A stretch of 8,736 nucleotides of DNA, taken from DATADF01 sp046263155. Lineage in GTDB: Bacteria; Actinomycetota; CADDZG01; WHSQ01. The position numbers were made by a program, and so were the translations under genes. This document shows positions 1 to 6,505 of the stretch, piece after piece (the first letter of the stretch is position 1; every line of letters begins with the position of its first letter). The notes beneath the pieces were generated by a model. The model worked only from the letters and a program-made list of their open reading frames with translations. It was not told the DNA's origin and made no database searches. Where the stretch lies: the NCBI GenBank assembly GCA_046263155.1, contig JBHELF010000037.1, positions 1 through 8,736 on the forward strand, read 5' to 3'.

Positions 1-486
1 CTCGCCGGTCTCGCCGTGCTCATGGGTGTGACCGCAGGGGCCGATTCGGCTGAGTTCGAGGCTGCCGCGGGTGCGCTCGACAAGAACTCGGTCCAGCTCT
101 CCGAAGCCGTCGGTTCGGTCTACGGTGATGCCGGCGCCAAGAAGTTCTTGTCGCTGTGGCGTGCCCACATCGGTTTCTTCGTCGATTACACGCTCGCCAA
201 GGCGGGCGGCGATCAGGCGGGGATCAAAGACGCCAAGAACAAACTCGACGGCTACCGCAACGACTTCGGTGCTTTCATCGAGGGCGCGACCGAAGGTGGG
301 CTGCCTGCCGATGCGGTCGCAGACGCGCTCGAGCCGCACGTCACCTCGACCATCGCCGCGATCGATTCGGTGATCGCCGGTGACGGCAAGGCGTTCGACA
401 GGCTGCGCGTTGCCGCCAGTCACCTGCCCGGCATCGCGACCGCCCTGTCGGGAGCGATAGTGGCTCAGTTCCCAGAGATGTTCTAA
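1..486 (+). CDS. Secreted helical-repeat protein, 3' part (5' end outside window)
   Basis: The reading frame is open from base 1, so the gene starts upstream; a GTG at 16 and an ATG at 22 lie inside the coding sequence and are probably not the start. The visible 161 residues are Ala/Gly-rich and predicted helical, and hold one unit of a repeat I remember from exported Bacillus and actinobacterial proteins: ALDKNSVQL, then SVYGDAGAKKFLSLWR-HIGFFVDYT, then LDGYRNDFGAFI, and a final ALSGAIVAQFPE. Homologues are sometimes annotated as copper amine oxidase-like because the unit can be fused to such domains. Nothing here shows an amine oxidase active site (no Asn-Tyr-Asp/Glu TPQ motif). The biochemical function is unknown. 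Extracytoplasmic location is inferred from the family, since the signal peptide would be upstream. A strong terminator begins 32 bases after the stop, so this is the last gene of its transcript. Confidence 0.8.
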   Translation, partial: LAGLAVLMGVTAGADSAEFEAAAGALDKNSVQLSEAVGSVYGDAGAKKFLSLWRAHIGFFVDYTLAKAGGDQAGIKDAKNKLDGYRNDFGAFIEGATEGGLPADAVADALEPHVTSTIAAIDSVIAGDGKAFDRLRVAASHLPGIATALSGAIVAQFPEMF

Positions 487-517
487 GCCCACCCCGCGAG
501 ATTCCCCCCTCGCCATC

Positions 518-551
518 AAAGAGGCGCTCCCAGCAGGGGAGCGCCTCTTTT
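518..551 (+). terminator. Intrinsic terminator after the helical-repeat gene
   Basis: A perfect 14-bp stem (518-531 with 537-550, arms AAAGAGGCGCTCCC and its complement) closes a 5-base loop and ends in a run of four T. It is the clearest intrinsic terminator in the window. The A-run on the 5' arm means it could also act on the opposite strand. Confidence 0.93.
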
Positions 552-587
552 GCAAACCAGAAACCGCTCGCCGCCCGAATACGCAAC

Positions 588-971
588 ATGAAGCCTTCGT
601 GGATGGCCCGTGTCTTGGCCATGACCGTGACGATCAGCGCCTGCGCGAAGGCAACCGAGCCGCGGTCCGCGGCGTCAGTCCGCGCCGGTGACCAGGTCGA
701 GGTCTCCAGAAGCCTCCTGAGTGACGCCGACGAAGCAGCCCGGCGTTACGGTCGCGACCACCTAGGACACTTCCTCAAACTCAAGCGACGCCATCTGGTC
801 GGCGAAGCCGTGACCGTTCCTGACGGCCTTTCCGTCGATGTCCAGGGCGGCCATACCAGCTACTGCATCACGGTGCTGAACCGGGCCTTGCCCTCGATCC
901 ACCCGTGGAGGGTCGCTACCACGGGAAGCGGCTCCGTGGGGGCCTCGAGTACTGATCGTTGCAGTTCGTGA
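588..971 (+). CDS. Small lipoprotein with pilin-like C-terminal region
   Basis: The product is 127 residues. Residues 1-19 form a short export signal with a lipobox-like I16-S17-A18-C19, so the mature protein would be lipid-anchored at Cys19. A helical stretch around residues 45-70 (SDADEAARRYGRDHLGHFLK) is followed by a beta-rich end with SYCITVLNRALPSIHPW and a final TDRC. Cys93 and Cys125 could form the C-terminal disulfide loop typical of type IV pilins and pseudopilins, and 'YCI...N..L....W' with a late Cys is a pattern I associate with actinobacterial pilin-like proteins. It lacks the canonical pilin N-terminus (prepilin cleavage site plus long hydrophobic helix with Glu5), so it is not an ordinary pilin. 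No good Shine-Dalgarno precedes 588. It lies between a terminator and the sigma gene, so it probably has its own promoter. The reading frame is plausible; the function is not established. Confidence 0.55.
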   Translation: MKPSWMARVLAMTVTISACAKATEPRSAASVRAGDQVEVSRSLLSDADEAARRYGRDHLGHFLKLKRRHLVGEAVTVPDGLSVDVQGGHTSYCITVLNRALPSIHPWRVATTGSGSVGASSTDRCSS

Positions 972-987
972 CCCCGCCCAATACAAA
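959..987 (+). promoter_or_regulatory. Candidate housekeeping-type promoter for the sigma/anti-sigma pair
   Basis: TTGCAG (959-964) and TACAAA (982-987) each match 4 of 6 positions of the -35 and -10 consensus and are 17 bases apart. Transcription would begin near 994, at or just before the ATG at 996. That would give a leaderless message, or a leader of about 28 bases if translation starts at 1023. This is a pattern match only. Confidence 0.3.
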
Positions 988-995
988 GACAGCGA

Positions 996-1598
996 ATGGT
1001 CCGAATATGTGTCGTGATACGCATGGGTTTTTCCAAGGTGGCTGAGGCCGACGCCGCGCTCGCAACACGGCTTATGTCGCGCGACGAGAGCGCCCTTCGA
1101 GAGGTGGTCGAGACCTATGGGGGCATGGTCAACGGGATGGCGCGAAAGGTGCTGGCCGACCCTTCCCTCGCCGAAGAGGTCGCGCAGGACACCTTTCTGG
1201 CGTTGTGGCGGCGCCCCGGCGCGTTCGATCCAGCACGCGGCAGTCTCAAGACCTTTCTCGCTTCGATTGCGCGCAACAAGGCAATCGACCTCGTCCGGAA
1301 AGAGGAGTCGGCGAAACGGGCAAAGGACGCGCTCTTGCATGAGTTCAGCCCGGGCGCCGACATCATGAGGTTCGAGTCGGATGTGGAAGAGCGTTCCAAG
1401 GTCGTATCGGTGCTGTCCGGCCTTTCCCAGTCGCAGCGCCACGCCATCGTGCTCGCGTACTACGGGGGCCGCACGTATCGCGAAGTCGCCGACGAGCTGC
1501 GTGTCCCTGAAGGGACGATCAAGACCCGCATGCGGGACGGGCTCGCCAAGCTACGCAGGATGCTGATTGAGTCGACGGAGAGCATCGACGATGAGTGA
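996..1598 (+). CDS. ECF sigma factor (RNA polymerase sigma-70 family, SigK-like pairing)
   Basis: This 200-residue protein has both conserved sigma-70 parts of group 4 factors. Region 2 spans about residues 30-108, with EEVAQDTFLALWRRPGAFDP, GSLKTFLASIARNKAIDLVR (core binding and -10 recognition). Region 4 spans about 138-192, with LSQSQRHAIVLAYYGGRTY and an HTH EVADELRVPEGTIKTRMRDG (-35 recognition). No regions 1.1 or 3 are present. The stop lies inside the next gene (ATGAGTGA), so it is coupled to its anti-sigma factor and likely autoregulated with it. The start is uncertain: no Shine-Dalgarno precedes 996 or the in-frame ATG at 1023. The first nine residues (MVRICVVIR) do not look conserved, so 1023 (191 residues) may be the true start. 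The RskA-type partner suggests the SigK group, but orthology to mycobacterial SigK cannot be claimed. Confidence 0.93.
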   Translation: MVRICVVIRMGFSKVAEADAALATRLMSRDESALREVVETYGGMVNGMARKVLADPSLAEEVAQDTFLALWRRPGAFDPARGSLKTFLASIARNKAIDLVRKEESAKRAKDALLHEFSPGADIMRFESDVEERSKVVSVLSGLSQSQRHAIVLAYYGGRTYREVADELRVPEGTIKTRMRDGLAKLRRMLIESTESIDDE

Positions 1599-2373
1599 CA
1601 TACACGAGAGCGTGCGATCGCTCGTCGCTGCCTATGCGATCGGCGCCGTGCCTGAAGAGGAGATTCCGCCGATCCGGGCACACATTCTGACTTGCGAAGA
1701 GTGTTTCGAGGAAGCAGAGAGCTTCGCTCAGATAGCGATGGCGCTCACCGAGGCCGCCGAGCCGGTCGAGCTCTCGGCGGGATTCACCGAGCGCTTGCTC
1801 AAGGCGGTTCGCGGTGATGAGGAATTGGAGATCGCGACGCGCGAACCGTCGCGAGGATGGTTCGCGCGTAGCAGAACCATGTTGCTGGCAGGCGCCACAG
1901 TAGTGCTCGTAGCCATGCTCGTGTTTACGACGGCGTCCTATCTCGGCTCGGTCGCGCGTCAGAGACAGTACGAAAGCGCGGTCGCGGCATTGATTAACGA
2001 CCCGGATGCCCTCAAGTTGCACGGGCCCGGAGGTGCCGAGGCCGTCCTCGCCTCTACTTCGGAAGGCAGTGTGCTCGTCGCGGTCGACCTCGGTGAAGCT
2101 CCGGCAGGGCGTGATTACCAACTGTGGCTGATGAAAGACGGCGACCCGACGCCCGCCGACACCTTCGACGTGTCGGGCGGTGTGGTGATCATCGAGTCAG
2201 CGCGGGGACTGAGCGGGTACGACGGGGCCGCGGTAACCGTCGAGCCAGAAGGAGGATCGAGCGCCCCCACGACGGAGCCGGTGCTGACGAGCGGAGACAA
2301 TCGACAGGGCTTGTCCGGTGCCTCTATGAAGACTTGTCCGCACCACCACGGTCAGAAGACATGTCTGGCCTAA
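1591..2373 (+). CDS. Membrane-bound anti-sigma factor, RskA family, with Cys/His-rich tail
   Basis: This 260-residue protein starts at the ATG that overlaps the sigma stop; GGAG at 1577-1580 is its likely ribosome site. Residues 1-55 form a zinc-finger anti-sigma domain with H31-x3-C35-x2-C38. A single transmembrane helix lies at about 97-118 (MLLAGATVVLVAMLVFTTASY). The outside part, about 120-228, is an RskA C-terminal domain, shown by DYQLWLMKDGDPTPADTF and VTVEPEGGSSAPTTEPVLTS. In this family the cytoplasmic domain holds the ECF sigma factor inactive, and stepwise membrane proteolysis releases it. The RskA domain normally ends near the PTTEPVL motif. Here about 26 residues follow, including CPHHHGQKTC. 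This may be a metal- or redox-responsive addition, or non-functional read-through sequence. The gene overlaps the convergent regulator by 4 bases. Confidence 0.92.
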   Translation: MSDIHESVRSLVAAYAIGAVPEEEIPPIRAHILTCEECFEEAESFAQIAMALTEAAEPVELSAGFTERLLKAVRGDEELEIATREPSRGWFARSRTMLLAGATVVLVAMLVFTTASYLGSVARQRQYESAVAALINDPDALKLHGPGGAEAVLASTSEGSVLVAVDLGEAPAGRDYQLWLMKDGDPTPADTFDVSGGVVIIESARGLSGYDGAAVTVEPEGGSSAPTTEPVLTSGDNRQGLSGASMKTCPHHHGQKTCLA

Positions 2374-4691
2374 AGCGAGCGGATCGCGTCGTCAACGTCC
2401 ATCGACCGGCCTCGTTCTCGCGAGCGATCCCACTCCTCGTCTCCGAGCGACGCCCTGGCGACGTCTAGGCGCCGATCCAGGAGGACCTGCTCGAACGGAT
2501 GCGGGACGGCCATAAGATCCGCCCGTATCGCATCGCTGGCCCCGAGCAGAAGCGCCGCTTCCGTCAAGCTGCCCGAGGCTGCGCAAGCAGCAGCGAGGCC
2601 CTCCACGGCCTCGGCCGTGCCTGCCGCGTCCCCAAGTCTTCGAAACGTCGCGAACGACGTCAAGAACTTCGAGCGCGCCTCCTGATGGTGATCCTGCGCG
2701 AGTTCGGCATGGCCCGCATATGTATCGCTGCGCGCGGCAAACCGCTCGTCACCAAGATCTTCGTAGAGCGATCGGGCTTCGCCGAGTGGTTCGCCGGCTT
2801 CCTGCGGCCGCGCATGAACGAGGGCAAGGCCAAGGTTGAGCAACGAGGTGGCAAGGAGCCACGGAGGTCCGGTACCTCGACAGATCTCGACGCTTCGTTC
2901 CAACAAGGGGAGCGCGCCTGGAGTATCGCCTCGTGCAAGCCCAATCAGACCCTGGACCGTCGTCGCGTTCCTTAGAACGAGCTGATAGTCGAGTCGTGTC
3001 GCGAGGTTGAGCATCTGGTCGGCGCGACTCTGAGCGTCGTCGAGATCACCCTGATGCAGGGCCAACCACGCGGCCCCCCACATCGCCTTGGCTCGCGCGG
3101 CGTCGTCGCCACCTTCCATCTTGAGAGCTCGGGCCAACCAGCTTCTTCCCTCGCTGTAGTAACCGGCGGCCCGCCAGAACTGCCACAGAGCTCCCCCTAG
3201 TCGACATGCCAGACTGCCGTGGTCAGCAGAGAGAGCCCACGTCAACGCTCGCCTGAGATTGGCGTGTTCCGCAGTTAGACGTCGAAGCCACAGGTCGCCA
3301 TCTCGTCGGCCGAATTCGGGTTCAGCGCGTTCGGCCAACTCAACGAAATAGCGGCAATGTCGTCCGGCGAGGTCAGCGACCTCCTCGGCCGCGACCGCCA
3401 ACTCGTACGCGTATTCCGCGATCACGTCGAGCATGACGTAGCGAGGCTCCCCTTCGGTGTCAGGGGAGATCGTGACCAGACTCTTGTCGACCAATGCCGA
3501 GATAGTCGCGAATGCCCCATCGATCGATTTCGGCGGCCATACGGAGCCGATTGCCTCGAGCGTGAATCCGCCCGCGAAGGCGGAGAGCGAGCGGAACAAC
3601 GAACGTTCTTCCTCGTCCAGCAGGTCGTTGCTCCAAGCGATCGTGTCCCGCATCGCCCGGTGACGACGTGGCAGATCATGTGGGCCGGCTGCGAGAAGAT
3701 CCAACTGGACCCCTAGCCGATCGCGCAGAGCCGGTGCGGGGAGATGACGGAGGCGGGCCGCGGCTAGTTCGATCGCGAGAGGGAGACCGCTAACATGCTC
3801 ACAGATGCCGACCACCGCCTCGCGCGTGGACTCGTCGAGAGAGAAGTCCGATGACACCATCCGGGCGCGCTCCACGAACAACGTCACCGCGGGGGACAAC
3901 TCAACTCCTGACGTTTTCTCGGGGGAGGAGGCCGGCAAGGGTGCGAGCGGCACGACGTGCTCGTAGCGAACCCGCAATGCTTCGCGCGTCGTCACGAGCA
4001 CCTTCAGTTCGTCGGAGCGATCCAGGAGCTCGCCGACCCCCCTAGCAGCCTCGAGGACGTGCTCGAAGGTATCGAGAACCAGTAGGACTTTCTTCGTTGC
4101 AAGATGCGCGGCGATCGCTTCGGCCGTAGGAGCCATCAGCGGTGTCAGCCTGATCTCTTGAGCGATGGCAGGCAACACCAAGTCGGCTTGCTCGAGGCCC
4201 GCCAGGGAGACGAAAAAGACGCCATCGGCGAAGAGCGCGTCGGCGCGAGCCACGACCTCGGCCGCCAGTCGCGTCTTGCCGATTCCGCCGGACCCTGTGA
4301 TCGTGAGCAATCGAACGGAGGGATCGGAGAACGAGCCCAAGATGATGTCGAGCTCTATGTCACGGCCGATCAACCGCGAGGGTCTCGGCGGAAGGTTCCT
4401 GCGGAACGGATCTCGGCTGGATGCGGAACTAGCCTCGAGCTCCCTGCCACGGGCGAGCGTCTCGAAACCGGCCCGTTCGACGCCCTCGAGTGAGAGGGCG
4501 TCGGCGAGACGAGCTGCCGTGTCCTTGTAAATGGACCGGCGCACACCTCGCTCGATGTCGCTGACGGCGCGAGCGCTCAGGCCCGAACGGTCGGCGAGCT
4601 CTTCCTGCGTCAGGCCCGCCGACGCTCGCATCCGGCGCAGCACCGCCCCCAGGGAGGTTCCCTCCGATCTCACAACGAGATATTCCGTCAT
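2370..4691 (-). CDS. HTH (XRE-type) NB-ARC/TPR transcriptional regulator (STAND ATPase)
   Basis: The product is 773 residues from the ATG at 4691. Residues 14-68 form an XRE-type helix-turn-helix (VLRRMRASAGLTQEELADRS). An NB-ARC ATPase follows: Walker A GSGGIGKT at 133-140, Walker B LLVLDTFE with Asp207, LVTTRE at 232-237, GLPLA at 302-306, and a winged-helix region ending YVMLDVIAEYA at 418-428. Residues about 440-720 are alpha-helical TPR-like repeats. The end, LLGASDAIRADL and ARASLGDEEWDR, is typical of AfsR/MalT-like actinobacterial regulators. Such proteins act as ligand- and ATP-switched DNA-binding regulators. The ligand is unknown. The frame is open for 63 codons further upstream, but that stretch overlaps the divergent ester cyclase gene and lacks domain-like sequence, so 4691 is chosen. 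There is no strong Shine-Dalgarno there. Divergence from 4796 suggests control of the ester cyclase/cupin operon. Confidence 0.92.
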   Translation of the reverse strand: MTEYLVVRSEGTSLGAVLRRMRASAGLTQEELADRSGLSARAVSDIERGVRRSIYKDTAARLADALSLEGVERAGFETLARGRELEASSASSRDPFRRNLPPRPSRLIGRDIELDIILGSFSDPSVRLLTITGSGGIGKTRLAAEVVARADALFADGVFFVSLAGLEQADLVLPAIAQEIRLTPLMAPTAEAIAAHLATKKVLLVLDTFEHVLEAARGVGELLDRSDELKVLVTTREALRVRYEHVVPLAPLPASSPEKTSGVELSPAVTLFVERARMVSSDFSLDESTREAVVGICEHVSGLPLAIELAAARLRHLPAPALRDRLGVQLDLLAAGPHDLPRRHRAMRDTIAWSNDLLDEEERSLFRSLSAFAGGFTLEAIGSVWPPKSIDGAFATISALVDKSLVTISPDTEGEPRYVMLDVIAEYAYELAVAAEEVADLAGRHCRYFVELAERAEPEFGRRDGDLWLRRLTAEHANLRRALTWALSADHGSLACRLGGALWQFWRAAGYYSEGRSWLARALKMEGGDDAARAKAMWGAAWLALHQGDLDDAQSRADQMLNLATRLDYQLVLRNATTVQGLIGLARGDTPGALPLLERSVEICRGTGPPWLLATSLLNLGLALVHARPQEAGEPLGEARSLYEDLGDERFAARSDTYAGHAELAQDHHQEARSKFLTSFATFRRLGDAAGTAEAVEGLAAACAASGSLTEAALLLGASDAIRADLMAVPHPFEQVLLDRRLDVARASLGDEEWDRSRERGRSMDVDDAIRSL

Positions 4692-4700
4692 GAACACTCT

Positions 4701-4722
4701 GTGACCAAGTCGGTGACCGACT
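4701..4722. promoter_or_regulatory. Candidate operator between divergent regulator and ester cyclase genes
   Basis: AGTCGGT-G-ACCGACT (4708-4722) is a perfect 7-bp inverted repeat with a one-base centre. GTGACC occurs at 4701-4706 and again at 4713-4718, a direct repeat with a 12-base period. The site starts 10 bases upstream of the regulator's ATG and lies about 74 bases upstream of the ester cyclase ATG, where a divergent regulator would act on both. The regulator's HTH is the obvious candidate to bind it. Binding is inferred. Confidence 0.45.
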
Positions 4723-4782
4723 CTTCGTGGTGCCCCGACTGGGTCTTCATGCATGCTGGACGCGGTCGTCGAGTCGGATGAA

Positions 4783-4790
4783 AAGGAGGA
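4783..4790 (+). promoter_or_regulatory. Shine-Dalgarno site setting the ester cyclase start
   Basis: AAGGAGGA sits 5 bases before the ATG at 4796 and is close to a perfect anti-16S match. It is one of the few strong ribosome sites in the window. It decides the start against the longer in-frame extension to 4727. Confidence 0.85.
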
Positions 4791-4795
4791 TTCAG

Positions 4796-5221
4796 ATGTC
4801 TGAGACCAACAAGGCAACCGTGCGGCGTCTGTATGAGGTCTTCTCCAAGGGCGCGATCGAGGATCTTGCAGATATTGCAACGGCCGACTACGTGGAGCAC
4901 AACCCCCTTCCCGGACAGGGAACGGGACTTCAGGGACTCAAGGACCGGATGACCATGCTCCGAGATGGGCTAGCGCCGAGCTTCACGATCGAGGACGTCA
5001 TCGCAGAAGGCAACAGGGTCGTGGTTCGCTGGACGAACTCCGGACGTCACATAGGTGACTTCGCCGGGATCCCGGCTACGAGCAAGGCGTTCACTATCGC
5101 GGGAATGGACATCTATCGGGTCGAGCAGGGAAAGCTCGCCGAGCACTGGGACGTCGTCGACCAGCTGTCGCTTCTGCAACAGCTCGGTTTGCTGCCGGCG
5201 CCCCAGGGCGCGGAAGCCTGA
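4796..5221 (+). CDS. Ester cyclase / SnoaL-like polyketide cyclase family protein
   Basis: This 141-residue protein covers the whole SnoaL-like fold (NTF2 superfamily, alpha+beta barrel). Conserved points are the N-terminal helix with ATVRRLYEVFSKG, YVEHNP at 32-37, EDVIAEGNRVVVRWT at 66-80, the G-x-H segment SGRHIGDFAGIPAT at 82-95, and the C-terminal EHWDVVDQLSLLQQLG at 116-131. In SnoaL the catalytic acid/base Asp lies in this last segment; Asp122 is the probable counterpart, with His117 nearby. Family members cyclise polyketide esters in aromatic antibiotic pathways, but most genomic copies have unknown substrates, and no polyketide synthase is visible here. The cupin gene starts 3 bases after the stop, so the two are co-transcribed. 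The divergent NB-ARC regulator is the likely controller. Confidence 0.9.
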   Translation: MSETNKATVRRLYEVFSKGAIEDLADIATADYVEHNPLPGQGTGLQGLKDRMTMLRDGLAPSFTIEDVIAEGNRVVVRWTNSGRHIGDFAGIPATSKAFTIAGMDIYRVEQGKLAEHWDVVDQLSLLQQLGLLPAPQGAEA

Positions 5222-5224
5222 CCG

Positions 5225-5662
5225 ATGAAACGGGAACCCATCACGGTCGAACCGACCGACGGACTCACCATCCCGCGACCGGACACGGGTGGGACGGTGG
5301 TCATCAAGGTGTCGCGCGACTCAAGCGGCGGAAGCATGACTGTGTACGAAAGCAGCAGGGCCGCAGGCGACGCTCGTGGGCCGGCGCCTCATGCTCATGC
5401 CGGATATGACGAGTTGTTCTACGTACTGGCCGGCGAATACGAGTTCGTACTGTCCGGCACAACGGTGACTGCCACAGAGGGCAGCGCGGTGTTCATCCCG
5501 CGAGGGTCATGGCATAGCTTTCGCAGCTCGGGTCGGTCGGACGGTCGTCTGTTGACCGTGTGCACGCCGGGCGGTATCGAGGACTTCTTCGACGAGCTGG
5601 CGCGGGCCCCCGAAGCGGCAACTTCGGTGGCGGCCAAGCACGGCGTGGAGTTCGCGGACTAG
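5225..5662 (+). CDS. Single-domain cupin protein
   Basis: This 145-residue protein has both cupin motifs complete. Motif 1 is G52 ... H56-x-H58-x4-E63-x6-G70 (PHAHAGYDELFYVLAGEYEF). Motif 2 is G86-x5-P92-x-G94-x2-H97 (GSAVFIPRGSWHSF). H56, H58, E63 and H97 are the expected ligands of one metal ion, usually Fe, Mn, Ni or Zn, in the centre of the beta-barrel. Such small cupins include dioxygenases, isomerases and simple ligand-binding proteins, and sequence alone does not decide between them. The C-terminal helix (EDFFDELARAPEAATS) is common in cupins that act on small molecules. There is no signal peptide, so it is cytoplasmic. It follows the ester cyclase by 3 bases, which makes a shared pathway or shared induction likely. 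Confidence 0.92.
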   Translation: MKREPITVEPTDGLTIPRPDTGGTVVIKVSRDSSGGSMTVYESSRAAGDARGPAPHAHAGYDELFYVLAGEYEFVLSGTTVTATEGSAVFIPRGSWHSFRSSGRSDGRLLTVCTPGGIEDFFDELARAPEAATSVAAKHGVEFAD

Positions 5663-5735
5663 GGACTCATGAGGGGGCCCGATAGAGCCTCTCCATGAGC
5701 GTGGCGTCATTCATTCCGAGCCAGGGCTCGACTTC

Positions 5736-5867
5736 GTGGGTCTCTTTTTCTTGTACGCGGCCCTTGTCGGAAGTACTGCGCGGGGTTGGGCCCGATGCGG
5801 AGTACGTTGTCGATCACATCGTGAAGAACCGCTTCGGGAGGGCACAGGAGTCTTGGCGACCTACTGA
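5736..5867 (+). CDS. Possible 43-residue membrane mini-ORF coupled to the methyltransferase
   Basis: A frame from GTG 5736 encodes one hydrophobic segment (GLFFLYAALVGS) followed by an Arg-rich tail and ends in TGA overlapping the methyltransferase ATG (TGATG). That arrangement is typical of translational coupling, and the methyltransferase itself has no Shine-Dalgarno at normal distance. Against it, there is no good ribosome site before 5736, codon use is not clearly coding, and I recognise no family. The rest of 5663-5866 shows no supportable gene. A competing frame starting with ATG 5695 and ending at 5883 is equally weak. Confidence 0.2.
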   Translation: MGLFFLYAALVGSTARGWARCGVRCRSHREEPLREGTGVLATY

Positions 5868-6505
5868 TGTCGCCGCGTCGTAACGTGTCGCGGAACGAAG
5901 CCAAGCGCCGCGCCTATGCCCGCGAGGCGCAGACCTATGACCAGGACATGGATTTCTGGGAACGAAAGCTCTTCGGTCCCGAGCACCGACAGTGGGCATG
6001 CGCGCGAGCAGCTGGAGACACTCTTGAGGTCGCCATCGGAACTGGTCTCAATCTGCCGCATTACCCCCCCGATGTGCGTCTTACCGGAGTCGATCTCACG
6101 CCCGAGATGCTGACCGTTGCCCAGGGCCGCGCGCGGAGCATCGGGCGTGACATCGATCTGATGGAAGCCGATGCCCAAGCTCTCCCATTCGGCGACGCCT
6201 CTTTCGACACAGTCGTTTGTACGTACGCGATGTGCAGCGTGCTCGATGAGGTACAAGCGATCGCAGAGATGAAACGCGTCCTGCGGCCCGGAGGTCGACT
6301 GATCCTTGTCGACCACGTGCGGAGCACGGTCAAGCCGCTCTATTGGCTACAACGGATCTATGAGTTCGTCCCATCTCGTACGAAGGGCGAATACATGACG
6401 AGGCGACCGGCACTGCATGTGATCGCGGTCGGCTTCGAGATCGAGGCGACGGATCGCCTACGTGCCGGGGTGATCGAACGTTTGGTTGCGCTCAAGAGGC
6501 GGTAG
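5867..6505 (+). CDS. Class I SAM-dependent methyltransferase, METTL7/UbiE-like
   Basis: This 212-residue protein has a full Rossmann methyltransferase core: motif I LEVAIGTGLNLPHYP (53-67), acidic end of strand 2 GVDLTPEML (74-82, Asp76), D102 in EADAQALPF, motif IV FDTVVCTYAMCSV (113-125), and motif VI RVLRPGGRLILVDHV (137-151). The NLPHYP, VVCT-(L/Y)-x-(L/M)-CSV and DHV/EHV signatures are those of the METTL7-like branch, which acts on small molecules or lipids including thiols. The true substrate is not predictable. A basic N-terminus (RRNVSRNEAKRRAYAREAQTYDQDM) precedes the core. The start at 5867 has AGGAG only at 5846-5850, 16 bases away; coupling to an upstream frame or the in-frame GTG at 5885 is possible. 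It lies 204 bases after the cupin and may be the last gene of that operon. Confidence 0.92.
   Translation: MSPRRNVSRNEAKRRAYAREAQTYDQDMDFWERKLFGPEHRQWACARAAGDTLEVAIGTGLNLPHYPPDVRLTGVDLTPEMLTVAQGRARSIGRDIDLMEADAQALPFGDASFDTVVCTYAMCSVLDEVQAIAEMKRVLRPGGRLILVDHVRSTVKPLYWLQRIYEFVPSRTKGEYMTRRPALHVIAVGFEIEATDRLRAGVIERLVALKRR

Noticed and set aside
1..486. Copper amine oxidase
   Set aside because: Similar proteins sometimes carry this name, but the visible part is only a helical repeat with no TPQ or copper-ligand motif.
2499..2975. 158-codon plus-strand open frame inside the NB-ARC regulator
   Set aside because: It lies antisense to the TPR region of a well-supported 773-residue protein; Arg-rich shadow composition.
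4692..4880. 63-codon N-terminal extension of the NB-ARC regulator
   Set aside because: It overlaps the ester cyclase gene and its strong ribosome site and carries no conserved sequence; the HTH begins 14 residues after the ATG at 4691.
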